From assembly GCF_040394755.1 (NCBI RefSeq), contig NZ_JBEBRQ010000061.1: a DNA stretch of 14,284 bases, one strand, 5' to 3'. The notes beneath the pieces are model-generated. The model had not been told where the DNA came from and searched no databases. It worked only from the letters and a program-made list of their open reading frames with translations. A program made the position numbers and the translations under genes. Below, piece after piece: positions 6,541 through 14,284 of this stretch; position 1 is the first letter of the stretch, and each line of letters opens with the position of its first letter. The stretch comes from Castellaniella defragrans_A. GTDB lineage: Bacteria > Pseudomonadota > Gammaproteobacteria > Burkholderiales > Burkholderiaceae_B.

Positions 6541-9170
6541 ATCTGGGGCAGGCGGGGCTGGGCGCTCTGCGCGCGCGCCACGCCGAACGGCGCGCCCAGG
6601 CCGTGGCGGTCTATCGCAAGCACCTGCGCACCGAAGCCCTGCTCAATGCGCTGCGGCACATTGCCGACGAACTGCTGACCGAGCTTGTCACGCTCTTTCC
6701 GATTCCCGAGGGCGCGGCCCTGGCCGCCGTGGGAGGCTATGGCCGCGGCGAGCTTTATCCGCATTCCGACACTGACATCCTGATCCTGCTCGAACGCGCG
6801 CCCGATGCCGCCGAACGCAGCCGGATCGAGGCGCTGATCGCGGCCATGTGGGACGTTGGCCTCGAGCCGGGCCATAGTGTGCGCACCCTGGAGGAATGCC
6901 GCAACGAAGCGGCCGGTGATATTACCGTCCAGACCTCCCTGCTCGAAGCGCGCCGGCTGACCGGCAGCAAGACGCTGTTCGGCCGCCTGCAAAAACAGAT
7001 GCGCGCCGACCTCGACCCCCAGGCGTTTTTCCTGGCCAAGCGCACCGAGATGCAGCAGCGCCATGCGCGCTACCAGGATACGCCCTACGCCCTCGAGCCC
7101 AATTGCAAGGAATCCCCGGGAGGCCTGCGTGATCTGCAGGTCCTGCTATGGCTGGCGCGCGCGGCGGGCCTGGGATCGAACTGGCCGCAGGTGGCCCGCA
7201 CCGACCTGCTGACCGCCGCCGAATTCCGGGCGCTGCGCCGCGCCGAGCTGGCCTTCAAGCGCCTGCGGATCGAGCTGCATCTGCTGACCGGCCGGCGCGA
7301 GGACCGGGTCCTGTTCGACCTGCAGCCCAGGCTGGCGAAGCTCTACGGCTTTGCGCCGCAAACCAATCGCCTGGCCAGCGAACTGTTGATGCAGCGTTAT
7401 TACTGGGCCGCGCGCGTGGTCTGCCAGATCAACCGGCTGTTGATGCAAAGCCTCGAGGAAACCATTTTTCCCCAGCCATCCAGCGCCGCCGAGCCGATCG
7501 ACGAACATTTCTGCATCCGCCGCCAACGTCTGTGCCTGGTGCGCGAGGACGGTTTCGAGCGCAACCCCGCCCTGCTGCTGCGCGTTTTTCTCGTGATGCA
7601 GGAACACCCCGAACTGCACGGCATGTCGGCCGGCCTGCTGCGCGCGATCTGGCATGCGCGGCGTTTGATCGACAAGCAGTTTCGCGACAATCCCGTCAAC
7701 CGCCACCAATTCATTCAGATTCTCAAGCAGCCCCGCGGCATCGTGCACGCCCTGCGCGATATGACGATGCTCAATATCCTGCCGCGCTATCTGCCGGCAT
7801 TCAGGCGCATCGTCGGCCAGATGCAGCACGACCTGTTTCATGTATATACAGTAGATCAGCATATCCTGATGGTCGTGCGCAACCTGCGACGCTTCACCAT
7901 GCCGGAACATGCGCAGGAATATCCCCTGGCGAGCCAGCTCATCGCCGACCTGGACCGGCACTGGCTGTTGTATATCGCTGCACTCTTTCATGACATTGCC
8001 AAGGGGCGCGGCGGGGATCATTCGGTCCTGGGAGCCGTCGAGGTTCGCAAGTTCGCCGCCGCCCACAGCCTGGGCGCGGAGGATGCGGATCTGCTCGAAT
8101 TCCTCGTGCGCGAGCACCTGACGATGTCCCAGGTGGCTCAGAAACGCGACCTGAGCGACCCGCAAGTGATTCATGATTTCGCCATCCGCGTGGGTTCGCA
8201 GCGCACCCTGGCGGCGCTGTATCTACTGACCGTGGCCGACATCCGGGGCACCAGCCCCAAGGTCTGGAACGCCTGGAAAGGCAAGCTGCTCGAGAATCTG
8301 TATCACCAGACCCTCGCGGCCCTGGGCGGCGAGCGGCCCGACACGCACACCATCCTCACCCGGCGCAAAGAGGAGGCGGCCGCCGAAATCCGCCGCATGG
8401 GCCTGCGCGACGAAAGCCGGGACGCATTCTGGTCGCAACTGGACGTGGCCTATTTCCTGCGTCATGACGCCAATGAGATCGCCTGGCACACACGCCATCT
8501 ATACCATCGCAGCGAGGGAACCGAACCGATTGTCAAGGCCCGCGTGGTGGGCCAGAACGAAGCCCTGCAAATCCTTGCCTACGCGCCGGATCGCGATGAT
8601 CTGTTCGTGACGATCTGCGCCTATTTCGACGCCCACGGACTGAGCGTGCAGGATGCGCGCATCCATACCACGCGCAAGGGCTGGGCGCTGGACAGCTTCA
8701 TCGTGCTCCTGCCCGATCATGAAAAGGACTACCGCTCGCACGCCACGCTGGTCGAGCACGAATTGCGCGACGCGCTGGCCGGTAACAGCATCCCGCATAC
8801 CGGGCAGCCGGGGTTCCGGCCGGGTTCGCGACGCTCACGCGCGTTTCCCATCATGCCCAGCATCACCCTGCAGGCGGACGAAAACCAGCGCAGCTGGCGC
8901 CTGCTGATCACCACGGCCGACCGGGTCGGACTGCTGCACGATCTGGCGCAGGTCTTCGCGCGGCATCGTGTGGACCTCAAGATGGCCAAGATCATGACGC
9001 TGGGGGATCGGGTCGAGGACATCTTCATCCTCGAAGGCCAGGCCCTGGAGCACCCGCGCGGGCAGATGCGCTTCGAGCAGGATGTCCTGGGCGCGCTCGG
9101 CGCAAAGCCGCTCTCGGACGCGGCGCACGGCGGATCGAATTCCGTCGGCGGGACCGTACCTGCGGTATAG
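6537..9170 (+). CDS. glnD: Bifunctional PII uridylyltransferase/uridylyl-removing enzyme
   Basis: Senses glutamine and modifies PII proteins (GlnB/GlnK): it uridylylates them when glutamine is low and deuridylylates them when it is high, so setting glutamine synthetase and NtrC activity. The 877 residues show the full domain order. The nucleotidyltransferase motif GGYGRGELYPHSDTD (66-80) has metal-binding Asp78 and Asp80. The HD hydrolase motif FHDIAKGRGGDH has the HD pair at 485-486. Two ACT domains for glutamine sensing follow, at about 675-755 and 785-860. The frame is open far upstream inside map, but that reading is a shadow; ATG 6537, overlapping the map stop, gives the usual N terminus. 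The last 15 or so residues are Gly/Ser-rich and not family-like. Both active sites look intact. Confidence 0.97.
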   Translation: MNLGQAGLGALRARHAERRAQAVAVYRKHLRTEALLNALRHIADELLTELVTLFPIPEGAALAAVGGYGRGELYPHSDTDILILLERAPDAAERSRIEALIAAMWDVGLEPGHSVRTLEECRNEAAGDITVQTSLLEARRLTGSKTLFGRLQKQMRADLDPQAFFLAKRTEMQQRHARYQDTPYALEPNCKESPGGLRDLQVLLWLARAAGLGSNWPQVARTDLLTAAEFRALRRAELAFKRLRIELHLLTGRREDRVLFDLQPRLAKLYGFAPQTNRLASELLMQRYYWAARVVCQINRLLMQSLEETIFPQPSSAAEPIDEHFCIRRQRLCLVREDGFERNPALLLRVFLVMQEHPELHGMSAGLLRAIWHARRLIDKQFRDNPVNRHQFIQILKQPRGIVHALRDMTMLNILPRYLPAFRRIVGQMQHDLFHVYTVDQHILMVVRNLRRFTMPEHAQEYPLASQLIADLDRHWLLYIAALFHDIAKGRGGDHSVLGAVEVRKFAAAHSLGAEDADLLEFLVREHLTMSQVAQKRDLSDPQVIHDFAIRVGSQRTLAALYLLTVADIRGTSPKVWNAWKGKLLENLYHQTLAALGGERPDTHTILTRRKEEAAAEIRRMGLRDESRDAFWSQLDVAYFLRHDANEIAWHTRHLYHRSEGTEPIVKARVVGQNEALQILAYAPDRDDLFVTICAYFDAHGLSVQDARIHTTRKGWALDSFIVLLPDHEKDYRSHATLVEHELRDALAGNSIPHTGQPGFRPGSRRSRAFPIMPSITLQADENQRSWRLLITTADRVGLLHDLAQVFARHRVDLKMAKIMTLGDRVEDIFILEGQALEHPRGQMRFEQDVLGALGAKPLSDAAHGGSNSVGGTVPAV

Positions 9171-9198
9171 TCATTACCCGGCATCCGAAATTACTTTC

Positions 9199-9693
9199 AT
9201 GTTCATGAAAAAATCATCCACGGAATATGTCCTGCGCGGCATCGCCCTGCTCTGCCTGGCCGGCGTGGGCGTCGCCTTGATCTCCCAATATGTATTCGAC
9301 ATGCAGCCCTGCGCCTGGTGCGTGCTGCAGCGCCTGATTCTGCTGGCCATCGCGGCGGTCTGCGGGTTGGCCACGGCGGGCTGGCGCTCTCCCCGCATCC
9401 ACGCCCTGGGCGCCGCGCTCGCAGCCATCCTGGGCGCCTGCGGGATCGTGGCCGCCTGGTACCAGTACACGGTCGCCGCGCACCTGTTTTCCTGCGAGCA
9501 GACCTTCGCCGACAAATTCATCGCCGGCAGCGGACTGGACGCCGCCCTGCCCTGGCTGTTCGGGATCTACGCCAGCTGCATGGACGCGCGCGTGAGTGTG
9601 CTGGGCATCGATTACGCGCTCTGGGCCCTGGGGCTGTTCGCCGTATGCCTGGGGCTGGCGGCATGGACCCTGCTGCGGCCCCGGCGCGGATAG
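9199..9693 (+). CDS. dsbB: Disulfide bond formation protein B
   Basis: Inner-membrane enzyme that reoxidises periplasmic DsbA and passes electrons to ubiquinone. The 164-residue protein has four hydrophobic segments and both essential cysteine pairs: CAWC (Cys38/Cys41) just after the first membrane helix, followed by QR with Arg45 (the family quinone-site arginine), and Cys99/Cys127 in the second periplasmic loop (FSCEQTF and ASCMDA). ATG 9199 was chosen; ATG 9205 (MKKSS) is only two codons later and equally plausible. The open frame upstream to 9082 reads glnD in another frame and is rejected. No clear ribosome site is visible. It lies 28 bp after glnD and may be read from the same transcript; a TATAGT at 9166-9171 has no good -35. 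Confidence 0.93.
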   Translation: MFMKKSSTEYVLRGIALLCLAGVGVALISQYVFDMQPCAWCVLQRLILLAIAAVCGLATAGWRSPRIHALGAALAAILGACGIVAAWYQYTVAAHLFSCEQTFADKFIAGSGLDAALPWLFGIYASCMDARVSVLGIDYALWALGLFAVCLGLAAWTLLRPRRG

Positions 9694-9792
9694 CCGCATC
9701 GAGGTCGTGAATATCGTCCACGCCCGCCGCCACTTCCCCGAACCGGCCGCGGACGAAAGCCCGGAAACCTAGACGCAGGCCCCCTGCCAGGA
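9694..9792. other. Convergent spacer between dsbB and purF
   Basis: These 99 bp separate two genes transcribed toward each other. I find only a short GCAGG/CCTGC repeat (9776-9788) without a T-run on either side, so no convincing intrinsic terminator. No gene is recognisable in any frame. Confidence 0.5.
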
Positions 9793-11295
9793 TCAGCCGT
9801 CCTCGCCGTCGGCGGACATGGCGCCGGAATACGCTGGAGCGCCTCGGGAAAGGCTCAGGCGTTCGAGGTAGGCGGCATCGATGTCGCCCGTGATGTATTC
9901 CCCGCTGAAACACGAGGATTCGAAGCGCCGCATGGCAGGGTTCAGATCTCGCAGGGACTGCTCCAGGTCACCGAGGTCCTGGTAGACCAGCCTGTCGGCG
10001 CCGATCTCGCGAGCCACCTGCTCGGTGTCGCGGCCGGTGGCGATCAGTTCGGCCTGGGTCGGCATGTCGATGCCGTAGACATTGGGGTAACGCACCGCCG
10101 GCGCAGCCGAGGCGAAGAACACCTTGTGCGCCCCGGCGGCCCGCACCATGTCGACAATCTCGCGGCTGGTGGTTCCGCGCACGATGGAATCGTCGACCAG
10201 CAGAACGTTCTTGCCCTGAAATTCGAGGTCGATGGCGCTGAGCTTCTGGCGCACGGATTTCTTGCGCACGGCCTGGCCCGGCATGATGAAGGTGCGGCCG
10301 ACGTAGCGGTTCTTGATCAGGCCCTCGCGATAGCACAGGTTCAGGCGGGCGGCGAGCTGCATGGCCGAGGGCCGCGACGAGTCGGGGATCGGCATGACCA
10401 CGTCGATGTCGCCCAGACGCAGGGACTTGGCCACATTGTCGGCCAGGTATTCCCCCATCTGCAGCCGGGCATCGTAAATCGAGATGCCGTCCATCACCGA
10501 GTCGGGACGGGCGAAATACACATACTCGAATACACAGGGCGTGTGTTCCTGGCCGTCCTCGGCACACGCCTGGCTGCTGACCTGGCCATCCTCGGTGATG
10601 ACGATTGCCTCACCGGGCGCAACGTCGCGCACCAGATTGAAGCCGCAGCCGGTCAGGGCCACCGACTCGGAAGCCAGCATCCATTCCGTCCCGGCCTCGG
10701 AATCGTGGCGTCCCAGGCACAATGGCCGGATGCCGTGGGGATCGCGAAAAGCAACCAGGCCGAAATTGGAGATGTGCGCGATCACCGCATAAGCGCCCTT
10801 GGCTCGGCGATGCACGGCGCGTACCGCCTCGAAGGCGGCATGTTCGTCCAGGGTCACGCCGTTGGACGCCTGCTGCAATTCGTGCGCAAAGACGTTGAGC
10901 AACACCTCGGAATCCGAATTGGTGTTGATGTGCCGCCGGTCGTGCTTGAACAGCGCCTCGCGCAATTCGCGCCAGTTGGTCAGGTTGCCGTTGTGCACGA
11001 ACGTGATGCCGAACGGCGCATTCACATAAAAGGGCTGGGCCTCGTCCACGCTGTCGCTCGAGCCGGCCGTCGGGTAGCGGACCTGGCCCAGGCCACTGTT
11101 GCCGGGCAGCGAACGCATGTTGCGCGTGCGAAAGACATCGCGCACCAGGCCATGCGCCTTGTGCACACTGAAAAACTGCTCATGGGCGGTGGCGATGCCC
11201 GCCGCATCCTGGCCACGATGCTGCAGCAGCAGCAGACTGTCGTAGATCAGCTGATTGACGGGGCTGCGTCCGATCACGCCCACGATTCCGCACAT
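9793..11295 (-). CDS. purF: Amidophosphoribosyltransferase (glutamine PRPP amidotransferase)
   Basis: First committed step of purine synthesis: transfers ammonia from glutamine to PRPP, giving 5-phosphoribosylamine. The 500 residues match the E. coli type (505). The class II glutaminase nucleophile is Cys2, directly after the initiator Met (MCGIVGVIG), which fixes the start at 11295 although the frame is open to 11673. LGQVRYPTAG and FVHNGNLTNW are glutaminase motifs. The PRPP-binding loop VLLVDDSIVRGTT lies near residues 362-376. There is no propeptide or iron-sulfur-type cysteine set as in Bacillus. Map-dependent Met removal is required for activity, so a neighbouring product matures it. 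It lies 17 bp after cvpA; this pairing is long known in E. coli. The ribosome site is weak, and no PurR operator was recognised. Confidence 0.98.
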   Translation of the reverse strand: MCGIVGVIGRSPVNQLIYDSLLLLQHRGQDAAGIATAHEQFFSVHKAHGLVRDVFRTRNMRSLPGNSGLGQVRYPTAGSSDSVDEAQPFYVNAPFGITFVHNGNLTNWRELREALFKHDRRHINTNSDSEVLLNVFAHELQQASNGVTLDEHAAFEAVRAVHRRAKGAYAVIAHISNFGLVAFRDPHGIRPLCLGRHDSEAGTEWMLASESVALTGCGFNLVRDVAPGEAIVITEDGQVSSQACAEDGQEHTPCVFEYVYFARPDSVMDGISIYDARLQMGEYLADNVAKSLRLGDIDVVMPIPDSSRPSAMQLAARLNLCYREGLIKNRYVGRTFIMPGQAVRKKSVRQKLSAIDLEFQGKNVLLVDDSIVRGTTSREIVDMVRAAGAHKVFFASAAPAVRYPNVYGIDMPTQAELIATGRDTEQVAREIGADRLVYQDLGDLEQSLRDLNPAMRRFESSCFSGEYITGDIDAAYLERLSLSRGAPAYSGAMSADGEDG

Positions 11296-11312
11296 ATTCT
11301 GTATTCCGTGTT

Positions 11313-11801
11313 TCAGTAGGGAAGCCATTGCGCCAGCGACGGCGGCAACAGCGATTTGATGTGTTGGAAGCCGCGCACCGCAGCTGCCGATGTCCGGGCC
11401 TGCTCCCACCAGGGCTCGCGTGGTAACTCGGTATATCCCGCCAGGCCCACGAGCGCGAAGATGATGATCAATCCGCGCAGGGCGCCAAAGAGCGCGCCCA
11501 GGCCGTGATCCGCCGGCGTCAGGCCGGTACGGTCCAGCAGCGCGCCCAGAGCCATGTTCAGCAGGCCGATGAGCATCAGGACGATCAGGAACATCGCGCC
11601 ATAGGCGGTGATCGTGCGCAGCAGGCCGTTTTCGAGGTATTGCGCCAGCCAGTCCGACAGGCCCGGCCCCCACCAGATCGACGAGATGAATGCAACGATG
11701 TAGGCTACCAGCGATAGAACCTCGCGCACGAACCCGCGCATCAGGCCGATCAGCGCCGACAGCACCAGGACCGCGAGCGCGATGTAGTCGAAGCTGGTCA
11801 C
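11313..11801 (-). CDS. cvpA: CvpA family inner-membrane protein
   Basis: Small membrane protein named for its need in colicin V production in E. coli and linked there to envelope homeostasis; the molecular activity is not settled. The 162 residues show four hydrophobic segments (about 5-25, 28-46, 64-88 and 101-122). The family motifs are GLMRGFVREVLSL (19-31) and DHGLGALFGALRGLI (98-112). The start is GTG at 11801, overlapping the TGA of the SPOR gene (GTGA, 11798-11801), which points to translational coupling. purF begins 17 bp downstream. The placement between a DedD-like gene and purF is the same as in E. coli. Confidence 0.92.
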   Translation of the reverse strand: MTSFDYIALAVLVLSALIGLMRGFVREVLSLVAYIVAFISSIWWGPGLSDWLAQYLENGLLRTITAYGAMFLIVLMLIGLLNMALGALLDRTGLTPADHGLGALFGALRGLIIIFALVGLAGYTELPREPWWEQARTSAAAVRGFQHIKSLLPPSLAQWLPY

Positions 11802-12652
11802 TTGCCGGAAATCATGCCGTTCTGGTAGCCCAGTGCCCGCAGCCGCGTCTGGGCGGCCTGGGCCGCCTCGTGGGTCGGGAATGGGCCCACACGCAGCCGG
11901 TAGACGGTCTTGTCGCCGGATTGGCCCCGCTCGACGTAGGCGTTGGTCACGCCGGACTCGACCAGGCTGTCGCGGCGCTGGCGGGCGTCCTGCTCGGTCG
12001 TGTAAGCAGCCACCTGCAGGACGAAGCTGCCCTGGGCCTTGGGCTGCGCCGCGGGCCGGGCGCTGGTTTCGGGTGTCTTGCCGGCCAGCAGGGCCAGGGC
12101 GACCGAACCGTCGTCCGTGCGTTCGCCAATGGGATCGGGCTTGGTCTGCGTGACGGGCGGGCGGGCCTCGGGGGCGGGCTCGCTCCTCGGGCGTGACGGC
12201 GTCTCGACGGGCTTGGGGGCCTCGGGCGGCGGCGCGGCGGCGAGTTGCGTGGCGCCGGGTTCGACGGATACCGCAGGCTCGGCGGGTTCGGGTGCGGCGG
12301 GCCCGGCAGGTGTCTGCGCCTCGGCCGTCTGCGCCAGGGGCGTCTGGGCACCCTCGTCGACGGACCGGGCGGCATCGGCCGTGGGCTCGGGATCGAGCGC
12401 GCTGACCAGGCCCGAGGAGGTCGCCGGCACCACGATGGGTTCACGGGACTCGGGCTGTGGCGGCGCATCGAACAGGGGCGGCACGATGATGACGGCCGCC
12501 AGCACCAGGGCCAGAGCGCCGATCAGGCGGCGCCGGGCCTTGTTGCGCAATTCCTTGAGTTGGGCTTCGCTGGAGCCTGCGCCACGGACTGAAGTCCGTC
12601 GTTCGGAGGCTGGATCCGTGGCTTTCCGAAAAAACATCGCGCTGAAACCCAT
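11798..12652 (-). CDS. dedD: DedD-like SPOR-domain protein
   Basis: Single-pass inner-membrane protein whose periplasmic SPOR domain binds glycan strands lacking stem peptides, targeting it to the division septum. The 284 residues comprise a short basic cytoplasmic N terminus, one membrane helix (about 43-61), a 145-residue Pro/Ala/Glu-rich low-complexity linker, and a C-terminal SPOR domain (about 208-282; FVLQVAAYTTEQDA, YRLRVGPFPTHEAA, LRALGYQNGMI). The symbol rests on domain layout and synteny more than on sequence, since SPOR proteins diverge quickly. ATG 12652 was chosen; ATG 12637 is also possible, and neither has a clear ribosome site. It follows folC by 37 bp and overlaps cvpA by 4 bp. 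Confidence 0.88.
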   Translation of the reverse strand: MGFSAMFFRKATDPASERRTSVRGAGSSEAQLKELRNKARRRLIGALALVLAAVIIVPPLFDAPPQPESREPIVVPATSSGLVSALDPEPTADAARSVDEGAQTPLAQTAEAQTPAGPAAPEPAEPAVSVEPGATQLAAAPPPEAPKPVETPSRPRSEPAPEARPPVTQTKPDPIGERTDDGSVALALLAGKTPETSARPAAQPKAQGSFVLQVAAYTTEQDARQRRDSLVESGVTNAYVERGQSGDKTVYRLRVGPFPTHEAAQAAQTRLRALGYQNGMISGK

Positions 12653-12689
12653 CTGGGACGGGCAGGCCAGAGGCGTCGCCCGTTAGTGA

Positions 12690-14105
12690 TTAAATGATGT
12701 CTCTGCCCTCGAGCCTCAGGGCCTCGAGAACCGGGCCGACAGTGGCGAACGACCCGAATACGAGAATTCTATCATTGTCGGTCGCCTGCTTTCGAGCTTC
12801 CGTAAAGGCTTGTACCGGATCATCAAAAGTGGTCACAGTGATTTCATGCGCCGGCACCGCCGGACGCGGCGCCGCCCGGACACCGGGTTTTCTCGGCTCG
12901 CCGCCCGTGTCCCGGCCGACTTCGACTGCTCCCTGTATGAAAGGATCCACGGGCGCCCCGCCCTGCGACAGGCGGCGGACGACGGCAGCCAATTCATCGG
13001 CGGTGGTGCCGCGGGGGCCGCCCAGGGTGACGCACAGCCAGCGGTCGATGCGCCGCCAGATCCGCGAGAGCGTGGCCTCGATGTCTTTGTCGCGCAACAT
13101 GCCCACCACGGCATAGGTATGCGGATAATGACCCATGCTGTCGAGGTTCTGGCCCAGCGCGGCAGCTGCATGCGGATTATGAGCCACATCCAGGATCGTC
13201 GCCGGCAGGCCGGGCAGGATCTGCATGCGCCCCGGCAGGCTGACGTGCAGCAGGCCTTGGCGAACATCCTGCTGGGTAATCACCAGACGCGGATGCAGGG
13301 CCTCGAGCGCGGCCAGCGCCGCGGAGGCGTTGATGAGCTGGTTGGCGCCCCGCAACGCGGGATACCCCAGCGCGCTGCGGCGCTGGCTGCGTCCGCCGTA
13401 TGCCCACTGCTGGCGGTCGCCGGAATAGTTGAAATCATGGCCGAAGCGCCACAGATCTGCGCCGATCCGCCGCGCATGGTCGATGACGCTTGCGGGCGGC
13501 ATGGGATCGGCGCAGATGGCGGGCGTGCCGGGACGGAATATATGCGCCTTTTCCAGGCCGATCGCCTCGCGGGTATTTCCCAGGTAAGCCATGTGATCCA
13601 GGTCGACGCTGGTCAGGATCGCGCAATCCGTATCGATCATGTTGACGGCGTCCAGGCGCCCGCCCAGACCGACCTCCAGGATCGCGACGTCCAGGCGCTC
13701 GGCTTGGAACAGCAGCAGCGCGGCCAGCGTCGCCATCTCGAAGTAGCTCAGGGTCGTTTCGCCGCGCGCGGCCTCGATCCGTTCGAACTGCTCGATGATG
13801 CGCTCGTCGCTGGCGAACTCGCCGTTGATCCGGATGCGTTCGTTGAAGCGCAGCAGATGCGGCGACGTATATACGCCCACCCGATAGCCGGCCTGCCGCA
13901 GAATGCTGTCGAGCATGGCGCAGGTGGAACCCTTGCCATTGGTGCCCGCCACGGTGATCTTGATGCAATCCAGCGACAGCGACAGCTGCCGCGCCACTGC
14001 GCGAATGCGATCCAGGCCGAGATCGATGGCTTTGGGATGCAGGGTTTCGAGATAAGCGAGCCAGGCGGCAAGCGGCGCGCCCTGGGCGGGACGAAGTGAG
14101 GACAT
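12690..14105 (-). CDS. folC: Bifunctional dihydrofolate synthase/folylpolyglutamate synthase
   Basis: Adds glutamate to dihydropteroate to form dihydrofolate and then extends the polyglutamate tail of folates, using ATP; cytoplasmic Mur-ligase-like enzyme. Motifs: P-loop GTNGKGS (54-60), TSPHLLRFNERIRING omega-loop region, YFEMATLAALLLF, EVGLGGRLDAVN, the central LTSVDLDHMAYLGNTREAIGLEKA, ILDVAHNPHAA and, near the end, ILVFGSFATVGPVLE. At 471 residues it is longer than the usual 420-440. The excess lies in the C-terminal domain around GAVEVGRDTGGEPRKPG through ITVTTFDDPV, a basic, proline-rich insertion. ATG 14105 is preferred, though its ribosome site is poor. It begins the folC-dedD-cvpA-purF series, linking one-carbon and purine metabolism. 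In many proteobacteria accD lies just upstream; it is not within the 179 bp seen here. Confidence 0.96.
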   Translation of the reverse strand: MSSLRPAQGAPLAAWLAYLETLHPKAIDLGLDRIRAVARQLSLSLDCIKITVAGTNGKGSTCAMLDSILRQAGYRVGVYTSPHLLRFNERIRINGEFASDERIIEQFERIEAARGETTLSYFEMATLAALLLFQAERLDVAILEVGLGGRLDAVNMIDTDCAILTSVDLDHMAYLGNTREAIGLEKAHIFRPGTPAICADPMPPASVIDHARRIGADLWRFGHDFNYSGDRQQWAYGGRSQRRSALGYPALRGANQLINASAALAALEALHPRLVITQQDVRQGLLHVSLPGRMQILPGLPATILDVAHNPHAAAALGQNLDSMGHYPHTYAVVGMLRDKDIEATLSRIWRRIDRWLCVTLGGPRGTTADELAAVVRRLSQGGAPVDPFIQGAVEVGRDTGGEPRKPGVRAAPRPAVPAHEITVTTFDDPVQAFTEARKQATDNDRILVFGSFATVGPVLEALRLEGRDII

Positions 14106-14177
14106 GGGAAAGTCTTGCGTAAAGAGGAGGAACGGCAGGTGCCGATATTAGCACCCGCCGCTTTTGGGAAGGCGCCC

Positions 14178-14284
14178 CAAAAAATACCCCCACGCTGCGC
14201 CTTCGGCTTGCTGCCCCCCGAGGGGGCGCTTTTGCCTTGGGGCGGCCCGGCGGCAAAAAATACCCCCACGCTGCGCCTTCGGCT
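14178..14284. repeat. 31-bp direct repeat, 76-bp period, cut by window edge
   Basis: Positions 14178-14208 recur exactly at 14254-14284, beginning CAAAAAATACCCCC and ending in CGCCTTCGGCT. The second copy touches the window end, so the match may be longer and further units may follow. A shorter CGCTTTTG precedes each copy (14159-14166 and 14227-14234). From memory, such C-rich elements with the ACGCTGCGCCTTCGGC core are dispersed between genes in Bordetella-like Burkholderiales; I could not search for this. Confidence 0.8.
14209..14234 (+). terminator. Terminator-like hairpin inside the repeat
   Basis: GCCCCC and GGGGGC (14213-14218 and 14222-14227) pair around a 3-nt loop, extendable by GC across one bulged T, and are followed by GCTTTTG on the plus strand. 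It resembles a plus-strand intrinsic terminator but would serve no plus-strand gene seen here, so it is more likely part of the dispersed repeat. Confidence 0.35.

Larger units (their letters stand above)
14106..14284. other. Noncoding region upstream of folC
   Basis: No credible gene lies here. It holds a possible folC -10 box on the minus strand (TAATAT, 14145-14150) inside a small GGTGC/GCACC repeat (14138-14155), without a matching -35. The rest, from about 14159, is the repeat element listed separately. The next gene upstream is outside the window. Confidence 0.6.

Noticed and set aside
9166..9171. TATAGT as a dsbB promoter -10 box
   Set aside because: No -35 at an acceptable distance; it overlaps the end of glnD, and co-transcription explains dsbB expression as well.
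9694..9792. Possible decayed gene between dsbB and purF
   Set aside because: Short readable stretches exist on both strands, but none matches a family I recognise and the interval is too short to judge.
10126..11319. Plus-strand open frame of 397 codons opposite purF
   Set aside because: Antisense shadow of an intact purF; no recognisable domain and no ribosome site or promoter.
11296..11673. N-terminal extension of PurF through cvpA
   Set aside because: PurF needs Cys2 exposed by Met removal, so the start must be the ATG at 11295.
12810..14099. Long plus-strand open frame of 429 codons opposite folC
   Set aside because: It lies entirely antisense to an intact folC and its product is Arg/Gln/Ala-rich without family motifs; such frames are expected in high-GC coding DNA.
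1..14284. A novel defence, mobile or biosynthetic system
   Set aside because: All coding space is filled by well-known housekeeping genes in conserved order, with no atypical gene, integrase, transposase or repeat-spacer array.

Overview
The window is a high-GC stretch of ordinary bacterial chromosome, and every protein gene in it is a recognisable housekeeping gene. Family resemblance, gene order and an intergenic repeat at the right end suggest a betaproteobacterium of the Burkholderiales, most likely Alcaligenaceae (Bordetella/Achromobacter-like). The genus is an inference. I saw no mobile element, tRNA, rRNA, CRISPR array, phage gene or unknown protein family.

Left block (1-5522, all minus strand). 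In transcription order it reads rpsB, tsf, pyrH, frr, uppS, cdsA, dxr, with dxr cut by the left edge. It joins translation (ribosomal protein S2, EF-Ts, ribosome recycling factor) to UMP kinase and to lipid and isoprenoid synthesis (undecaprenyl diphosphate synthase, CDP-diglyceride synthase, DXP reductoisomerase). From pyrH onward the genes are packed with 2-25 bp gaps. The rpsB-tsf and tsf-pyrH spacers instead hold strong inverted repeats that probably split the cluster into differently expressed segments.

Centre (5523-9693). A roughly 200-bp divergent control region separates rpsB from map. It holds back-to-back sigma70-like promoters whose -10 boxes overlap, and a foldable rpsB leader that is a good candidate for S2 autoregulation. 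On the plus strand map (methionine aminopeptidase) overlaps glnD (the PII uridylyltransferase of nitrogen control) by ATGA, and dsbB (disulfide-bond oxidoreductase) follows 28 bp later.

Right block (9793-14105, all minus strand). In transcription order it reads folC, a DedD-like SPOR protein, cvpA, purF. This matches the classic folC-dedD-cvpA-purF order and links folate and one-carbon metabolism to purine synthesis, with a septal peptidoglycan-binding protein in the same unit. It converges on dsbB across a 99-bp spacer with no convincing terminator. Upstream of folC (14106-14284) is a noncoding stretch with a 31-bp direct repeat flanking a terminator-like GC hairpin, cut by the window edge.

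I found no undescribed multi-gene system. The observations most worth checking are RNA-level: the rpsB leader fold, the overlapping divergent promoters, the perfect hairpin between rpsB and tsf, and the switchable pairing upstream of pyrH.
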